Under the pieces are notes generated by a model. It made no database searches and was not told the origin of the DNA. It saw nothing but the letters and a program-made list of their open reading frames with translations. A program made the translations under genes and the position numbers. A DNA stretch of 39,449 nt from Schoenoplectus triqueter (Eukaryota; Streptophyta; Magnoliopsida; Poales; Cyperaceae): positions 1 through 39,449 of the forward strand of contig CAXKVV010000663.1 of NCBI GenBank assembly GCA_964058805.1. Direction: 5' to 3'. Of this stretch, positions 12,058-21,943 are shown one piece after another (within the stretch, counting starts at the first letter, position 1; each line of letters opens with the position of its first letter).

Positions 12058-12060
12058 TGA

Positions 12061-12779
12061 TTATCTCAAGTATGTGATTTCTTTCATTTATTTACTGAAT
12101 AATAAGGAAAAAAAATTAAACTTCATAAAATAATATTTTCTCATAAAGCAGCAAATACACTTTAAATATATCTTTATACAATTTTATCAGCTTAATAATA
12201 TATTCAATATCACAACATTCTAATTTATGTTCAACATCGAAGTTATAATACATGAAATACATTTCAACATCATAAATTCTAAGGAAAAGAGAATTCAAAA
12301 AGAAAGCGTTAGACATCAGATCTAATTGAGGAAAATATTGAATAAACTATATATATGAGATGTGAGACTCAATTAGCATGTGCTTAATTAAAAAAATGAA
12401 TGCTAATAGCGTGGGGATTAACAAAAGGTTTTCTCTATATTTAATATTAGACCCTTGAAAGAAAAAAAATGGCGATATTCAAATAGGTTCCACTTGGAAT
12501 TCGGCCGCTTGTGTAATAAAAATAATTTTCAGTTACATTATTTGTTTATTTTAGTTGGCTGTTCTTCCAAACATAGCTTCAAATTTCCTGACCAGATCCA
12601 CCTAATTTGCGTCACATTTTTTGACTAAACCTGGTAAAGTCGAATAAAATATTAGTCCGTTTCACAAAACTTCGGAAGATCGTTGGGTTTAAAATTTTTA
12701 ATAGAATCGAACAATATTTAGGACATAAGACAGGCAAAATTGATTAAAATTTCGAGGTATTAGTTGCAAAAACGGCTCC
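12061..12779. promoter_or_regulatory. upstream region of the RHF2A-like gene
   Basis: AT-rich, non-coding. It passes into a CT-rich leader (ctttcccttctctctttctcc, about 12810) typical of plant 5' UTRs. No clear TATA box can be assigned. The frame at 12116-12316 (minus) is not credible. Confidence 0.4.
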
Positions 12780-13382
12780 ACTGAAAGCCAGAAAAGAGAC
12801 AGTTATGCTTTCCCTTCTCTCTTTCTCCATTCCCTGATTTCCCTCTCCAACCGATCCCTCATTCCCTCGTCTCACAATGTCTCAGTAATAAAATCCTTAC
12901 CTCGATCTTTGGGTAACTTGTGTTCTAGCCAAGGTACTTTTTTTTTCTCTATCGGTTATTTTATCTGTTTCTTAATTTGCTTTAAAATTTTGGCACCTAA
13001 AACTGGGGGTTTGTGTGTGTGTGTGTGTGTGGGGGGGGGGGGGTATTCATGAAGGATTGTACAAGTTCGAGACACTCTTTTACGATAATTAATTAAATCT
13101 TAATTATTTTTAGAACTCGGGGTTTAATATATTTGTAAAAGCCATTTATACTCTGTATTCCAATGCCCCTTCTTTTTTTGGGTTGGTACTAATTAGGTTT
13201 CTCATGCTGTGTCATTGCTTTTCTTTGTATCTGCTGGTGTACTATACTGAAAGCTAAAGTAGGTTCATTTTTTTTGGCTAAGTTGGCCGTAATTAAAGGA
13301 CGCTTATATTAGAACAAACTATTGTTAGGTTTTTGGGCGTCTCTCATATTACCAATCTCAAAATTCAATTGGAGAATTTGAG
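12780..13382 (+). other. probable 5' UTR with a leader intron
   Basis: The CT-rich segment 12800-12933 ends in CCAAG followed by GTACTTTT, a good donor at 12934. Acceptors ending TTAG lie at 13311 and 13328. Many plant genes of this kind have a leader intron, but the exact borders are inferred. A (TG)n(G)n microsatellite at about 13012-13043 falls inside the proposed intron. Confidence 0.5.
13012..13043 (+). repeat. (TG)n followed by G tract
   Basis: A dinucleotide run of about ten TG units passes into about 13 G residues in the leader of the RHF2A-like gene. It is likely length-polymorphic. Confidence 0.9.
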
Positions 13383-16300
13383 ATGCAGAAGATGGAGAAT
13401 CAGCATTCATCGGCAGTCGCTTTTGTTGAGGGAGGGACTCAAGATGCGTGTGAAGATAGTTGCAGCATTTGCCTTGAACCGTTCTGTAATAGTGATCCAT
13501 CTACGGTATTTGTTTAAACTAATATTTGTTTCTGGTGATTTATTTATTTGTTTCTGTTGTGGGCACGTTTTGAGTTGCTTTTATTTGATCTTATTTGATC
13601 AGGTGACTATTTGCAATCATGACTTTCATTTGCAATGCATTTTTGAATGGTGACTTATCTTCATTTTCCTTCTTTTATTCATTAATATATTGATATTTTA
13701 CTATTTCTGTTAGTGAAATCAATTTCTGGTCAGAATTTGCTAAGCAATGCACATAGAGAAGTTCACAAGAACGAGAATACTGTGTAGTGACCAGTAGTAG
13801 ACTGAACAGTCATTGACCTAATTTCTTATTGATAAGAATGAGAAGTTGAGAACAATAGTGAATGTGTACATGTGGTTTCTTTACCTAACAAGAATTAATT
13901 TCTGCGGCAAGGCAACAATTGTTGATTTGAGTTAGGGTATCTCCTACTGAAGTTAATTTACCAATTGATATATGTATGGCATTAGTTGATTTAAGGTTGG
14001 ATTATATTCTATTAAAGTTGTTTAGTTGTTTATGAATTATCCAGGTGCCAACGTAGTTCTCAATGCCCCATGTGTTGGCAGCCAATTTGCTTGAAGGATC
14101 CTACAAGGTTTCTAGCTTTTTTATACTCTTTCTATATATATAAAGAGATATATATAAAGAGAGAGTTAGGCTACGGCGTTACGCGTAGCACGGATGGTCC
14201 GTGCGCTACGGACCGTTTGCCATGCTAGTTGAGAAGTCCAATAAAATCAAGTTTTGTCAGGGAGCTAGAACTATAATTCTAAACATGACAAGAAAGCAAT
14301 TCCTCTGCATAATACACTTTCTTTGGAACCAAATGACTTGGACTAGTATTAGTAAAAGGCCATAAATAGGGATACTGCCTCTGCTCAACTTATCTCATTG
14401 AAACACATAATAAAAAATGACATGGTCAATTTTTATTTGTTTAACATTTGTATATGTTTCTTCCTTGATCTTTGCTTAGCAGCCAAATACTCCTTGAAGT
14501 AGTAGAAAAAGAGAGAATTATGAGGGGCAGCCGATCTCGTGGACCTGTCTGTGTCCATCCTGTGCTTGCTGGTTTGGAATTTGGGCAAGTATGTTTTTAC
14601 AAGTTTAGCTTCTAGTTTTTGTCAAAAAATCAATGACATTCATGCATAATAATTCCGTAACCTGCTGATCTGGTAGAGATTTGTTTTAATAATACTATTA
14701 TAGTAGTTTGACTAGGTCTAATCCTTGGTGGGGAACCAACCAATTTAGGATTACTGTCTAGATGGTTGGTTTATTTGGAGGTTGGTGCATCTTTTTTGAG
14801 AGAGAGAGAGACATTATGAAAACATAGCTAATGGGTCCTGGTGTTCTTTCAAGATGTTTGTGTCTAGTTGGTGTTGGTCCAGAATTTTATAGATAATACC
14901 CTTTTTTCCCTATAGGAGAACAGTGAAGATGCTATTTTCTTCTTCTTGCTGTCATATGTATGTAGTACTGAATATTTACTGATACTAAAATTGCTGTTGG
15001 ATCTGTCCCGGTAAAATGAGGTACATGTCACTACTGGCCTTCTTGTCCAGGTGTGAGTGCCCCATGCACCATTGCCAAGCCTATCTAACAGGCTTAAGCT
15101 AATCTTGGCTTTCATTTAGATCTCCATCCACACACCAAAGAAAACTAATTTAAAGCTAAAAAGTAGGAAAGTCAAAATGCTCCTGTCAATTTCATCCCAT
15201 GGGCTTTTGGGATTATTCTGAATTATTGATTTTATTTTTCTCATCAATTTTTTTTTTAGTTATCCGAGACAATTCGATTATTCAATTTAATTCCTGAATA
15301 GAAAGTAGAATAAGCTGTAAAGTAAAAACCATATTTTCTAAAAAGCATATGAAAATTATTAGCTTCTCTCAAGTCTCAACGAAATCACAGAGCCTTCAAT
15401 AGATACAGCTTAAATTTATCTTCCATTTATTTCAGTTGGAAGCCAGTTCAGAATCTACTGAGCTGGATGAGCATTTGATGCAACAATTGGCTGCAGCAGC
15501 CATCAATGACAGGGCATTTGGGATTGCTGAAAGAGAGATCCTATCTAACAGCAATAGATCCACGAATAGTGCCAGTTCTCACGCTCCAGCTTTACCACGA
15601 AATTCTATTGCCACTTCCGGTAGTGGAGTTACAACTGGACAAATAAGGCAGCATGTTCTACCACCCCATCCATCAGATAGTGCTCCAGATCAGACTTCCC
15701 AATCAGTTAGTATGGGTGCTTCTGGCAACAATACTGGAGGATCTAGTAACAGGCATGTTAACTCATTCTTGTATTGTTTTATGCCATCAAGGAATTCTTG
15801 AGTCTTGTATTCCTCCAGTTCTGGCTCTTTATCCATCCGTCAAAGCTATTTATTCGTTCAAGTTTTAACCATAATGTGTATAGAACATTAAGGACTTTTT
15901 GATAGTAGGTAGAAAGGAAATGACAGGATGAAATCATATTTAAATAGCAATTCCTGCATGAATGAAATCTTGCTTACAAAAACCTCTAATAATTTTTTGT
16001 TTTATATTTGCTCTAGGAATTTTTTTTTCTTTCATCATATTCATTATTATCACTGATATTTGAGATCTTTGATCTTATGCTTTCCGATTGGGTTTCATTT
16101 TTAGCCTACCCTAATTTATTTGGGATTAAAGACTTTGTTGTTGTTGTTGTATTTGCTCTAGGAACTTGCCTGGAAAGCCAACATCCAGCAGCAATGAGAT
16201 TACAGGCCTCACTGATTTGCAAGATTTCTCTGAATCTTTGAAGTCACGTCTCAATGCAGCATCAAGTAGGTAAGAATTGACAAAAAAATACCACTAATGT

Positions 16301-17240
16301 TTCTTTTCAAACTGATCAAATGATATGAATTGTGATGTTCCTACTTTTTAGTTTGGGGTAGTTTCTATTTTTTTCATGCAGCATTCTAATAATTTTCAAT
16401 AATTGTTATTACTTCTTTGATCCTAAAAAAATATGATTACTTCTGAATAGTGACATTCAAGTCTTCATATATTAAAATTATTTACCAATAGCACCTGAAC
16501 AAATAAAATGGTTAATTAATAGTAAATGTGACCATCATGTCTCAAGTTATACAGTATGTTAATTTTGTTGATTTATGAATGGCCTAAAGAAAAAAGTTGT
16601 TACAATATATTGTTAAGATAATAATGCATATTACATGTTGATGCCATTTATGAACAGCTGTTGCTTCTTGTCCATAGTAGTTTACTTTGCACTTCACTTG
16701 ATCGGGTGTAATGTACTGATATTTGTTGCAAATAAATCCAAGGCTTGCTAATTATGATGCAAGGGGGGATTTTGAGTGCTATTTTCAATTATACTGAAAC
16801 TTGCAATTATATTCAAAAAAGACCCCTTGAAAGTTTTGCACATTAGAGTTCACCAAAAAACTTGTCATAGCCTAACCTAATATAAGAAGTGGAACTTAAA
16901 TGAGATATAGGAATTAAGTTGTTGTTATCATTATTTTGAATGCAACACTCTTTTTTTCAACAAGTATAGGTGTAGAGAATCAATCAAGAAAAACACAAGG
17001 GGATGGAGAGAGAGGCTATTTTCACGAAATGTTACCTTATCTGACCTTGGCTCAGAGGCCAAGAAAGAGGTGAGTAATGGAATAGCAAGTGTTTCACGCA
17101 TGATGCAAAGACTAGAGGCAAAGGACAATAGCTATGTAAATATAGCTAGAGTGGCTGCTTCTGATGGTTCATCTACATTGCCTTTTTCGAGTAATGCCAG
17201 TTCGTCTAATGCGTGTGTTGCAAGTAAGAGCTCAAAATAA
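13383..17240 (+). CDS. RHF2A: RHF2A-like RING-H2 E3 ubiquitin ligase, seven coding exons
   Basis: Exons: 13383-13505, 13603-13649, 14045-14107, 14483-14588, 15436-15752, 16162-16269, 16970-17240. They join in frame to 344 codons plus TAA. Introns are GT-AG except intron 5, which opens with GC. Residues 27-67 form a RING-H2: C27, C30, C45, H47, H50, C53, C64, C67 (CSIC, CNHDFHLQC, CPMC). Upstream lies AFVEGGTQDAC; downstream come DPTSQILLEVVEKER, a helical LMQQLAAAAI stretch, a Ser/Gly/Asn-rich linker, and the conserved tail SESLKSRLNAAS plus KEVSNGIASVSRMMQRLE. This order matches Arabidopsis RHF2a (about 375 aa), whose group with RHF1a ubiquitinates a KIP-related CDK inhibitor in gametogenesis. 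The start could be Met 13383 or Met 13392, same frame; an in-frame TAG at 13326 blocks earlier starts. A donor-like GTAAGA at 17224 leaves open a further 3' exon. Recruits E2; soluble, nuclear or cytosolic role inferred. Confidence 0.93.
14131..14230 (+). mobile_element. end fragment of a foldback element in intron 3
   Basis: The stretch (TA)n-AAAGAGAGAG is followed by TTAGGCTACGGCGTTACGCG, the same layout as the left ends of the foldback elements at 20370, 21253 and 21721. A hairpin, GCGTAGCACGGA with TCCGTGCGCTACG, follows at about 14183-14211. No matching right end is seen in the intron, so this is a solo end or a deleted copy. Confidence 0.5.
15753..16161 (+). other. intron 5 of the RHF2A-like gene, GC-AG type with duplicated acceptor
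   Basis: Frame continuity needs AG at the end of exon 5 joined to G at the start of exon 6. The only donor giving this is AG|GCATGT at 15753. The acceptor CTCTAG ending at 16161 has an identical twin ending at 16016, created by a SINE insertion. Confidence 0.75.
16020..16150 (+). mobile_element. SINE-like retroposon with (TTG)n tail, copy 2, in intron 5
   Basis: It lies between two copies of ATTTGCTCTAGGAA (16006-16019 and 16151-16164), a perfect 14-bp target duplication. The body reads TTTCATCATATTCATTATTA ... GATCTTTGATCTTATG ... GGGATTAAAGACTTTGTTG and ends in TTG repeats. It is colinear with the copy at 10066-10197 and starts at the same point. Confidence 0.9.
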
Positions 17241-18427
17241 GGTTATTTTTTGTAGGTAACAATTGAATGATTCCTTGTCTCTGAATTATTTTATTTTGTT
17301 AATGGACTAACTATCATGTTTCTATAGCAGCACATGCTATGAGAACAGACTAAAACCAGAAAAATGGAAAATTTTATCTAAACATCAAATGTTGCATATA
17401 CCATGCCATTTTTATTAGCATGCACCCCGGAATGTCCTTCTCACTTGTCTTTCTGACCAAATAATTTTGGTGGCTTTCAAATGTGAAATTTATTTATTTG
17501 GATTAAAAGGTTTTTTGTTGTTGTTTGTGATTTTTTTTTTTTTTGGGGGGGGGGGATAAAAGAGTTGAATCATTTTCTAAGAGTAGTATTATTTTTCATG
17601 CGGATGTATTGAGACCTCACATGACTGGTAAGGTGCTGGTTCAATTTCATGGTTAATTCTGGTGTTCTTATTTTTTGGTTGCTAAACTGGAATCCTGAAT
17701 TTAGGTTATTTACTTCTATTTTCAGGTTATAATGATACTAATTAATTATAGAAGATGAAATTGAGGATCAAGTGGACTGAAAAGTTAACTTTATATTGGC
17801 TTGGTGAATCAGCAATAGGTTTTGTGACATTTTGGTTTTAGTTAAAACTTCGTAAATGTTATTTGAGAGCAGTGCTCGGCTTGGTCAAAAACTGGCCGCT
17901 CTCATATAGGAGTTGAGTGCAGCTCCTATATAAAGGTAGCGTGTGCGCAATGCAGCACAGCGTGATTCGTAAGTTTTCTGAGCGGTTGTTTCTGCTGAGG
18001 AAAATGATAGAGACTTTTTATATATTTCAATATGTTGGAAAATTCGCATTGAATGTTATTGTGGATGTTCGGGTTAGTAATGTATTTGTGGCCATTTCTG
18101 TATAAGAGAAATGCACGTACGATTGTTGATAACTTGATATTGTTGTTGATACGAATTTTATTACTCGCGTGGCGTTGAATGAGTTATTATGTATGTTAAT
18201 GTAAATATTATCATTATGTATGTTAATGTTTTCAACTCTTTATTATACAAACTTTTATGTAAAGTATTGTCATTATTAAACTTAAATATATCATTATACA
18301 TATCAGTGATATTTAAACTGAATAATAGAAGCACTATATAAAATAAATTGCATAACAAAATCGGTAACATGAAAAGTAAAGTTCGTAACATGCATAATAA
18401 CTAATTTAAAATATACGTATATATATA
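17241..18427 (+). other. 3' flank of the RHF2A-like gene
   Basis: The first few hundred bases are probably 3' UTR. A stretch at about 17870-18110 is less AT-rich (GGTAGCGTGTGCGCAATGCAG) than its surroundings and could be a distal UTR exon, since a donor-like GTAAGA exists at 17224 and acceptor-like CAG at 17956. No convincing polyadenylation site can be fixed. The frame at 17917-18105 shows no motif. A T15-G11 run lies near 17530-17553. Confidence 0.4.
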
Positions 18428-18794
18428 AGTAAAATTAGCATATTTTTAGTAGCATGGACTTTTCCGTGCTCCAAACTAAAAAATCATCTTCAAATTTTAA
18501 TTTATAATACTTATTAAATTTTTCATATAAAAACCTTAAACCTCCAAAAATTTGAGGTGTTTTGAGTTTTTCAAGTCATTATTTTTCAATTTTAGAAAAA
18601 TCAGATCTAAAAGCAGTAACAAATATTTAATGTTCGTATATTATTTTTAAAAATTAAAAATAATGAGTTATAAGCCATTAGATTTTTATATAAAATTTTT
18701 AATCATGATAAATCAAAATTTAGATATGATTTAATGTATTTTTTGTGTTAGGAGTATGAAAGAGCTACGTGTTTTTAGAAATATATTAATTTTA

Positions 18795-18796
<2 letters not shown>
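18428..18796. mobile_element. foldback element F1 (family A)
   Basis: The ends AGTAAAATTA and TAATTTTACT are inverted, and the arms remain imperfectly complementary for about 150 bp with a centre near 18620. Both sides are (TA)n. The central part (AATATTTAATGTTCGTATAT) matches F4 (20830-21232). Confidence 0.75.

Positions 18797-18860
<64 letters not shown>
18797..18860. repeat. (TA)n(GA)n tract between F1 and F2
   Basis: About 17 TA units followed by about 14 GA units. Together with the CT tracts on the right sides of other elements they look like outer parts of the inverted ends. Confidence 0.9.
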
Positions 18861-18866
<6 letters not shown>

Positions 18867-19157
18867 CTAGCATACTTCCATTTGCATTTTAACTCGAAAT
18901 GTTAACGAGTCAAATTTTAATTTTTCATGCTTGAAATTTTAATTTAAATAGGTCAATAAAAATTTTATATGATAATCTTATAGTATACTAATTTTTATCG
19001 TGTTTGTAGTTAGTTTACTATACTTAATGATTTTTAAAAAGTAAGCTTTTTTAACATACAATTTTTATTATTTTCTTTACTATTTCAGAATTTTCTTTCA
19101 AAAATCATTAAATATAGTAAACTAACTCCAAATGCGATGAAAATTAGTATTCTATAA

Positions 19158-20237
19158 GGGTTTGTTTGGAAAATCAAGGAATAGCCTTGGAAGAGTGGTA
19201 ATTTTGGAAGAGTGGTAGAATAGTATATTTTTGGAAGAGTGGTAGAAAAGTGTTATTCTTGACTATTCAGAAGAGTGAAAATATCGTTTGACAGTTGTTA
19301 ATCATAATAGTTAAAATATGGATAATTATGATACTAACAATAATTATGATAATAATAATAATAGAAAAATAATAATAATAGTAATAGTAATAATGATAAT
19401 ATAATAATAATAATAATAAAATAATGATCATAAATCATAATAAATAATAATATTCATAGTTGTAATCATTATAATATAATAGAAATATAAACATAATTAT
19501 AATATAATAATAAAAAAATATAATTATAATCATAATCATAATAATATAATAATATAATAATAAACAATCATAATTTAAATAATATAATCATAATATAATA
19601 ATACAATACAACATAATCAAATAATAATAAAATAATAATCATAATCATGATAATAATAATCATAGTCGTAATCATAATAATATAATTATAATAATATAAT
19701 ATAATATAATATAATAATAAGTAATAATAATTATAATCATAACCATAATAATATAAAAATAATATAACCATAATCATAATATAATAATATAATAAAAATA
19801 AAATTATAATCATAATAATATAATAATAATAATAATAAATAATCATAATCATAATAATATAATCATATAATCATATTTATAATCATAATATAATACTAAA
19901 ATCATAATTATTATAATATACTAATAATACTAACAGTGATGTTAATATAATAATAATTATTATGATTATAATAATATAATATAATAATAATCATCATAAT
20001 ATTAATATAATAATAAATCATAATCATAACATAATCATAAATCATAATCATAATATAATAATATAATATAACATAATCAAATAATAATCACTATTCTGAC
20101 GAGAGCTAATCCGGTATAACAGATTAGCACTCTTCCGCATTCTTCTACTTAGTCTAAAATGTGTTTGGGAAATTAATTCGTCGGAATAGTTATTCTATTC
20201 AAACATTTTACTATTCCACCATGTACCAAACAAACCC
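19158..20237. mobile_element. Tourist-like (PIF/Harbinger) MITE with internal AT array, copy 2
   Basis: The ends are GGGTTTGTTTGG and CCAAACAAACCC, flanked by TAA on both sides (19155-19157 and 20238-20240). Its left 150 bp and right 150 bp match copy 1 (TATCGTTTGACAGTTGTTA; GACGAGAGCTAATCCGGTAT). The centre is again an ATAAT array of about 0.75 kb but with a different internal order. The motif TTTGGAAGAGTGGTA is repeated three times near the left end. Confidence 0.92.
19320..20088. repeat. ATAAT array of Tourist-like copy 2
   Basis: Nearly pure A/T with C and G only in CATAAT, GATAAT or ACATAAT units. The reading frame at 19568-19852 (minus) is an artefact of this array. Confidence 0.9.
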
Positions 20238-20369
20238 TAAGATTATGATATACAAATTTTATTGAATAAATTAAAATTATGAACATGAAAAATAAAAATT
20301 TGACTCGTTAGCATTTCGGTTGAAATGCTAACGGAAGTATACTAGACAAACTATATATATATATATATA

Positions 20370-20763
20370 GTGAGGCTATGGTGCTTCGCGAAGCACAAAA
20401 ACTCCCGTACTTCACGTCCTTATCTCAGATTTTAAAGTTCAAATGGTCAATCCAAACTGTTGAACATGATCTTCATATTGAGTTATCTTTGGAGATCAAA
20501 TTTTATATTTTTTAAAAAAAAATTGCTATTTTTTGGATGGGTACAAAATCGTTAGTTTTGGATGGTGCAGAAATTATTAGATCAACAAACTTTGTACCCA
20601 TTTAAAAATAGAAAAAAAAATAAAAATATATAAAATTTGATCTCCAAAAATATTTCAATAGGAAGATGATGTTCAACGGTTTAGATCGGTCATTTGAACT
20701 TTCAAATTCAAGATACGGACGCAAAGCATAAGAAGTTTGGTGCTTCGCGAAACACCATAGATT

Positions 20764-20766
<3 letters not shown>
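20370..20766. mobile_element. foldback element F3 (family B)
   Basis: The left end GTGAGGCTATGGTGCTTCGC pairs with the right end, whose complement reads GTGAATCTATGGTGTTTCGC. Arms extend about 190 bp (CAATCCAAACTGTTGAACAT against ATGTTCAACGGTTTAGATCG; GATCAAATTTTATATTTTT against its complement). A perfect 16-bp palindrome GTGCTTCGCGAAGCAC sits at 20381-20396. Confidence 0.88.

Positions 20767-20829
<63 letters not shown>
20767..20829. repeat. (CA)n(TA)n tract between F3 and F4
   Basis: About 12 CA units followed by about 19 TA units. Confidence 0.9.
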
Positions 20830-21232
20830 GTAAAACTAACGTGCTCCAAGGAGCACGAAGCCTCTCCGTGAATCTAACACAAAAAAATATATCAAATGAT
20901 CTTTAAATTTATCACTTTCAGTAAATTTTTTATATTGAAATCTTATGAGGTACAAAAATTTAGGGTGTTTCAAGTTTTCTAAATTACTCTTTTTAATTTT
21001 TGAAAATCAACTTTAAAAATAATAATAAAATATCCAATGTTTGTACATTATGTTTAAAAATTGAAAAGAGCGACATAGAAAACTCAGAACACTCCAAATT
21101 TTTGTACCTCATAAGATTTCAATATGAAGAATTTAATGAGAGTGATAAATCAAAATTTAGAGATCATTTGTTATATTTTTTGAGTTAGAATCATGGAGGA
21201 GCTCTCTGCTCCTAGGAGCACGCTAGCTTTAC
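20830..21232. mobile_element. foldback element F4 (family A)
   Basis: The left end GTAAAACTAACGTGCTCC and right end GGAGCACGCTAGCTTTAC are inverted. Arms of about 165 bp remain well paired (CTTATGAGGTACAAAAATTT and AAATTTTTGTACCTCATAAG). Palindromes CGTGCTCCAAGGAGCACG (20840-20857) and TGCTCCTAGGAGCA (21207-21220) lie just inside each end. Confidence 0.92.
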
Positions 21233-21252
21233 TCTCTCTCTCTATATATAAA

Positions 21253-21650
21253 ACTAGGCTATAGTGTTTTACAAAGCATAAGAGTATTGTGTACTTTACG
21301 CTATATTATTAATTTTAAATCTGAAATGATCGATCTAAACCACTCAATTTAATCTCCATATCAAAATCTATTAGTAAATCAAATTTTATATTTTTTAGAA
21401 TTCATTTGCTATTTTTTTGGATGGGGGGGAAATCGTTATTTTTGGATGAATCAAAATTCTCAAATCAAGTCATTTTCTCCTCATCAGAAAAAATATCAAA
21501 AAATTCTAAAAAAATATAAAATTTGGTTTACTAATAAATTTTGATATGAATATTAAATTGAACGGTTCAGATTGATTATTTCTGACTTGAAATTAAAAAT
21601 AAAACGTAAATCACACAACGTTTTCTGTGTTTTGCAAAGCACCATAGTCG

Positions 21651-21654
<4 letters not shown>
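21253..21654. mobile_element. foldback element F5 (family B)
   Basis: The left end ACTAGGCTATAGTGTTTTAC and the complement of the right end (AGTCCGACTATGGTGCTTTG) are related. Arms pair over about 180 bp (TTTGGTTTACTAATAAATTT against TATTAGTAAATCAAATTTTA). The order of motifs matches F3. Confidence 0.85.
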
Positions 21655-21712
<58 letters not shown>

Positions 21713-21720
21713 AGAGAGAG
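21655..21720. repeat. (TA)n(GA)n tract between F5 and F6
   Basis: About 26 TA units, then AAAGAGAGAGAG. Confidence 0.9.
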
Positions 21721-21877
21721 GTATACTAATGTGCTTTATAAAACACAAAATACTTCATACTTCACGCTTATATCTCATATTTTAAAATTTAAATGGACGA
21801 TCCAAACCGTTAAATATGATCTTCCTATCAAAATCTCCTTAATGATCAAATTTTAATTGTGTAGCACCATAACCAGA

Positions 21878-21878
<1 letters not shown>
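21721..21878. mobile_element. foldback element F6 (family B), right arm mostly deleted
   Basis: The left arm matches F3 closely (CTTCACGCTTATATCTCATA, then GATCCAAACCGTTAAATATG), but after GATCAAATTTTAATT it jumps directly to the right end GTGTAGCACCATAACCAGAC. It is therefore a one-arm derivative that keeps both ends. Confidence 0.8.

Positions 21879-21943
<65 letters not shown>
21879..21943. repeat. (CT)n(TA)n tract after F6
   Basis: About 10 CT units followed by about 20 TA units, the mirror image of the (TA)n(GA)n tract left of F6. Confidence 0.9.

Larger units (their letters stand above)
18861..20351. mobile_element. foldback element F2 (family C), interrupted by a Tourist-like element
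   Basis: The left arm starts GTTTGTCTAGCATACTTCC and the right arm ends GGAAGTATACTAGACAAAC. Complementarity extends inward for about 170 bp: TTAACGAGTCAAATTTT on the left, AAAATTTGACTCGTTAGC on the right, and ATTAGTATxCTATAAGATTAT in both after inversion. The loop centre is near 19060. Without the nested element the hairpin is about 408 bp. Confidence 0.88.

Noticed and set aside
11390..12060. 161- and 67-codon frames that would encode heptad-repeat proteins
   Set aside because: The frame is a by-product of a 21-bp minisatellite and is broken by a repeat slip; no start context or conserved protein recognised.
13333..13653. 106-codon frame overlapping exons 1 and 2 of the RHF2A-like gene
   Set aside because: It is in another frame, runs through intron 1 and lacks the RING cysteines that the spliced frame has.
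15653..15868. 71-codon frame in exon 5
   Set aside because: Shadow frame of the RHF2A-like exon.
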